64,000 nt of DNA, taken from NCBI GenBank assembly GCA_016931575.1, contig JAFGEO010000160.1:1-64000 (forward strand). The letters run 5' to 3'. Shown here in pieces: positions 63,135 to 64,000 of the stretch. Within the stretch, counting starts at the first letter, position 1. Every line of letters begins with the position of its first letter. The translations under genes and the position numbers were made by a program. The notes beneath the pieces were generated by a model. That model had not been told where the DNA came from, searched no databases, and was given only the letters and a program-made list of their open reading frames with translations. The stretch comes from Bacteroidales bacterium (GTDB taxonomy: Bacteria > Bacteroidota > Bacteroidia > Bacteroidales > UBA10428).

Positions 63135-64000
63135 ATGCAAGTATTCAAGTTTGGAGGTGCCTCTGTCAAGAACCCGGAAGGGGTTCGTAACCTTTTGAAG
63201 ATCATAGAAAGCCATCCGAAACCCCTGGTTGTGGTAGTTTCAGCGATGGGAAAAACGACCAATGCCCTTGAGCTGGTGCTCTATCAGTATCTTGAAAAAG
63301 AGAAGGGAGTGATAGAATCCTACCAGAGGGTGGTTGACTACCATATGGGAATACTCCTGGACCTGTTTCCGGAAGGGCATGAAGCATTTGGGAAGCTTAA
63401 CCGGATTTTTGCCGAACTGCAGAAAAAGCTCAGTACCGAACCTGGTATGAGCTATAACTTTGAATACGACCAGCTGGTTTCATATGGGGAAATCCTATCA
63501 ACGACCATTATCGCTGAGTTCCTGAAACATTCAGGCATCGACTGCGAATGGGTTGATATCCGGAAAGTACTGAAAACCGATAATTCTTATCGGGAAGCCC
63601 GGGTCAACTTCGAATTGAGTCAGCAGAATGTTACACAAAGCATGAGCGGATCAAAAGTATATCTTACCCAGGGTTTTATCGGATCGGATGAGAACAACCT
63701 GACCACCACACTGGGCCGGGAAGGGTCCGATTACACCGGGGCATTGCTTGCTTATTTCCTGGATGCAGAGAGTCTGACCGTCTGGAAGGATGTGCCGGGC
63801 GTGCTGAATGCCGATCCAAAATGGTTCTCAAACACAGTAAAACTTGACAAGATCAGCTATACCGATGCCATTGAGCTGGCCTTTTACGGAGCCAGTGTCA
63901 TCCACCCGAAAACGATCCAACCCCTTAAGAAGAAGAACATTTCCCTTTGGGTGAAATCTTTTTACGAACCGGAAATGGAGGGGACCATCATCGGGGATGT
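63135..64000 (+). CDS. lysC: Aspartate kinase, N-terminal part (cut by window edge)
   Basis: The frame runs open from ATG 63135 to the end of the window (288 codons). It shows VFKFGGASVKNPEGVRN, VVVSAMGKTTNAL, SYGEILSTTIIAEFL, GREGSDYTGALLAYFLDAE and VWKDVPGVLNADP, all aspartate kinase family motifs. It phosphorylates aspartate at the head of Lys/Thr/Met synthesis. Any ACT domain or fusion to homoserine dehydrogenase lies beyond the window. It is divergent from mfd. Confidence 0.93.
   Translation, partial: MQVFKFGGASVKNPEGVRNLLKIIESHPKPLVVVVSAMGKTTNALELVLYQYLEKEKGVIESYQRVVDYHMGILLDLFPEGHEAFGKLNRIFAELQKKLSTEPGMSYNFEYDQLVSYGEILSTTIIAEFLKHSGIDCEWVDIRKVLKTDNSYREARVNFELSQQNVTQSMSGSKVYLTQGFIGSDENNLTTTLGREGSDYTGALLAYFLDAESLTVWKDVPGVLNADPKWFSNTVKLDKISYTDAIELAFYGASVIHPKTIQPLKKKNISLWVKSFYEPEMEGTIIGD

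Noticed and set aside
1-64000. CRISPR arrays, tRNA/rRNA genes, complete insertion sequences, prophage genes
   Set aside because: I saw no regularly spaced repeats, no cloverleaf candidates in gaps, no transposase or phage proteins.

Overview
The window looks like a chromosomal segment of a Gram-negative Bacteroidota, most probably order Bacteroidales/Marinilabiliales. The support is: an IPExxxVDY-family gene after fabF-rnc, an RprX/RprY-like two-component pair, TAnnTTTG promoter -7 elements in front of many genes, a GlsA/GlsB-like lipid acyltransferase pair, an lptC/TPR/outer-membrane-protein cluster, and a dcw cluster with a PASTA-bearing FtsI and a MurE carrying the meso-DAP signature DNPR. 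No rRNA, tRNA, CRISPR array or complete mobile element was seen. It is mostly core genome with a few accessory islands.

Layout. 1-2.6 kb: acpP (tail), fabF, rnc and the IPExxxVDY gene (fatty acid synthesis/RNA processing). 2.7-4.8 kb: soluble hybrid histidine kinase. 4.8-6.45 kb: accessory scar with an orphan Rhs C-terminal fragment, REP-like palindromes and what looks like a decapitated gene leader. 6.5-10.3 kb: RprX/RprY-like kinase and regulator, a STAS protein and YebC. 10.3-21.1 kb: branched-chain amino acid locus leuA-leuC-leuD-cimA-like ... leuB. It is headed by an attenuator that was legible base by base: a 21-residue leader peptide rich in Leu and Ile, a terminator hairpin with a T-run, and a mutually exclusive antiterminator. 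The leuB gene is separated from cimA by an OsmC protein, a membrane protein and a secreted GH2 glycosidase. 21.5-27.7 kb: CoA-binding protein, LEA2 lipoprotein, SPOR protein, PurF-like amidotransferase, an unknown membrane protein and the GlsA/GlsB-like pair.

28.1-43.5 kb: an uninterrupted dcw operon, mraZ-rsmH-ftsL-ftsI-murE-mraY-murD-ftsW-murG-murC-ftsQ-ftsA-ftsZ, preceded by three GTGGG repeats in 10-bp phase (MraZ operator) and closed by an intrinsic terminator. 43.6-51.5 kb: mostly accessory or envelope genes (two lipoproteins, SDR, CPBP protease-like, NAD-epimerase, metallophosphoesterase, membrane histidine kinase) and YqeY. 51.5-62.9 kb on the minus strand: mfd, coaX, outer-membrane protein, TPR protein, lptC, a 63-residue membrane protein, a CorC-type protein and ppiD, mostly overlapping or tightly packed. 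The window ends inside an aspartate kinase gene transcribed divergently from mfd.

The most informative new observation is the leu leader: it counts both Leu and Ile codons, which matches an operon that feeds both pathways if the fourth gene is a citramalate synthase.
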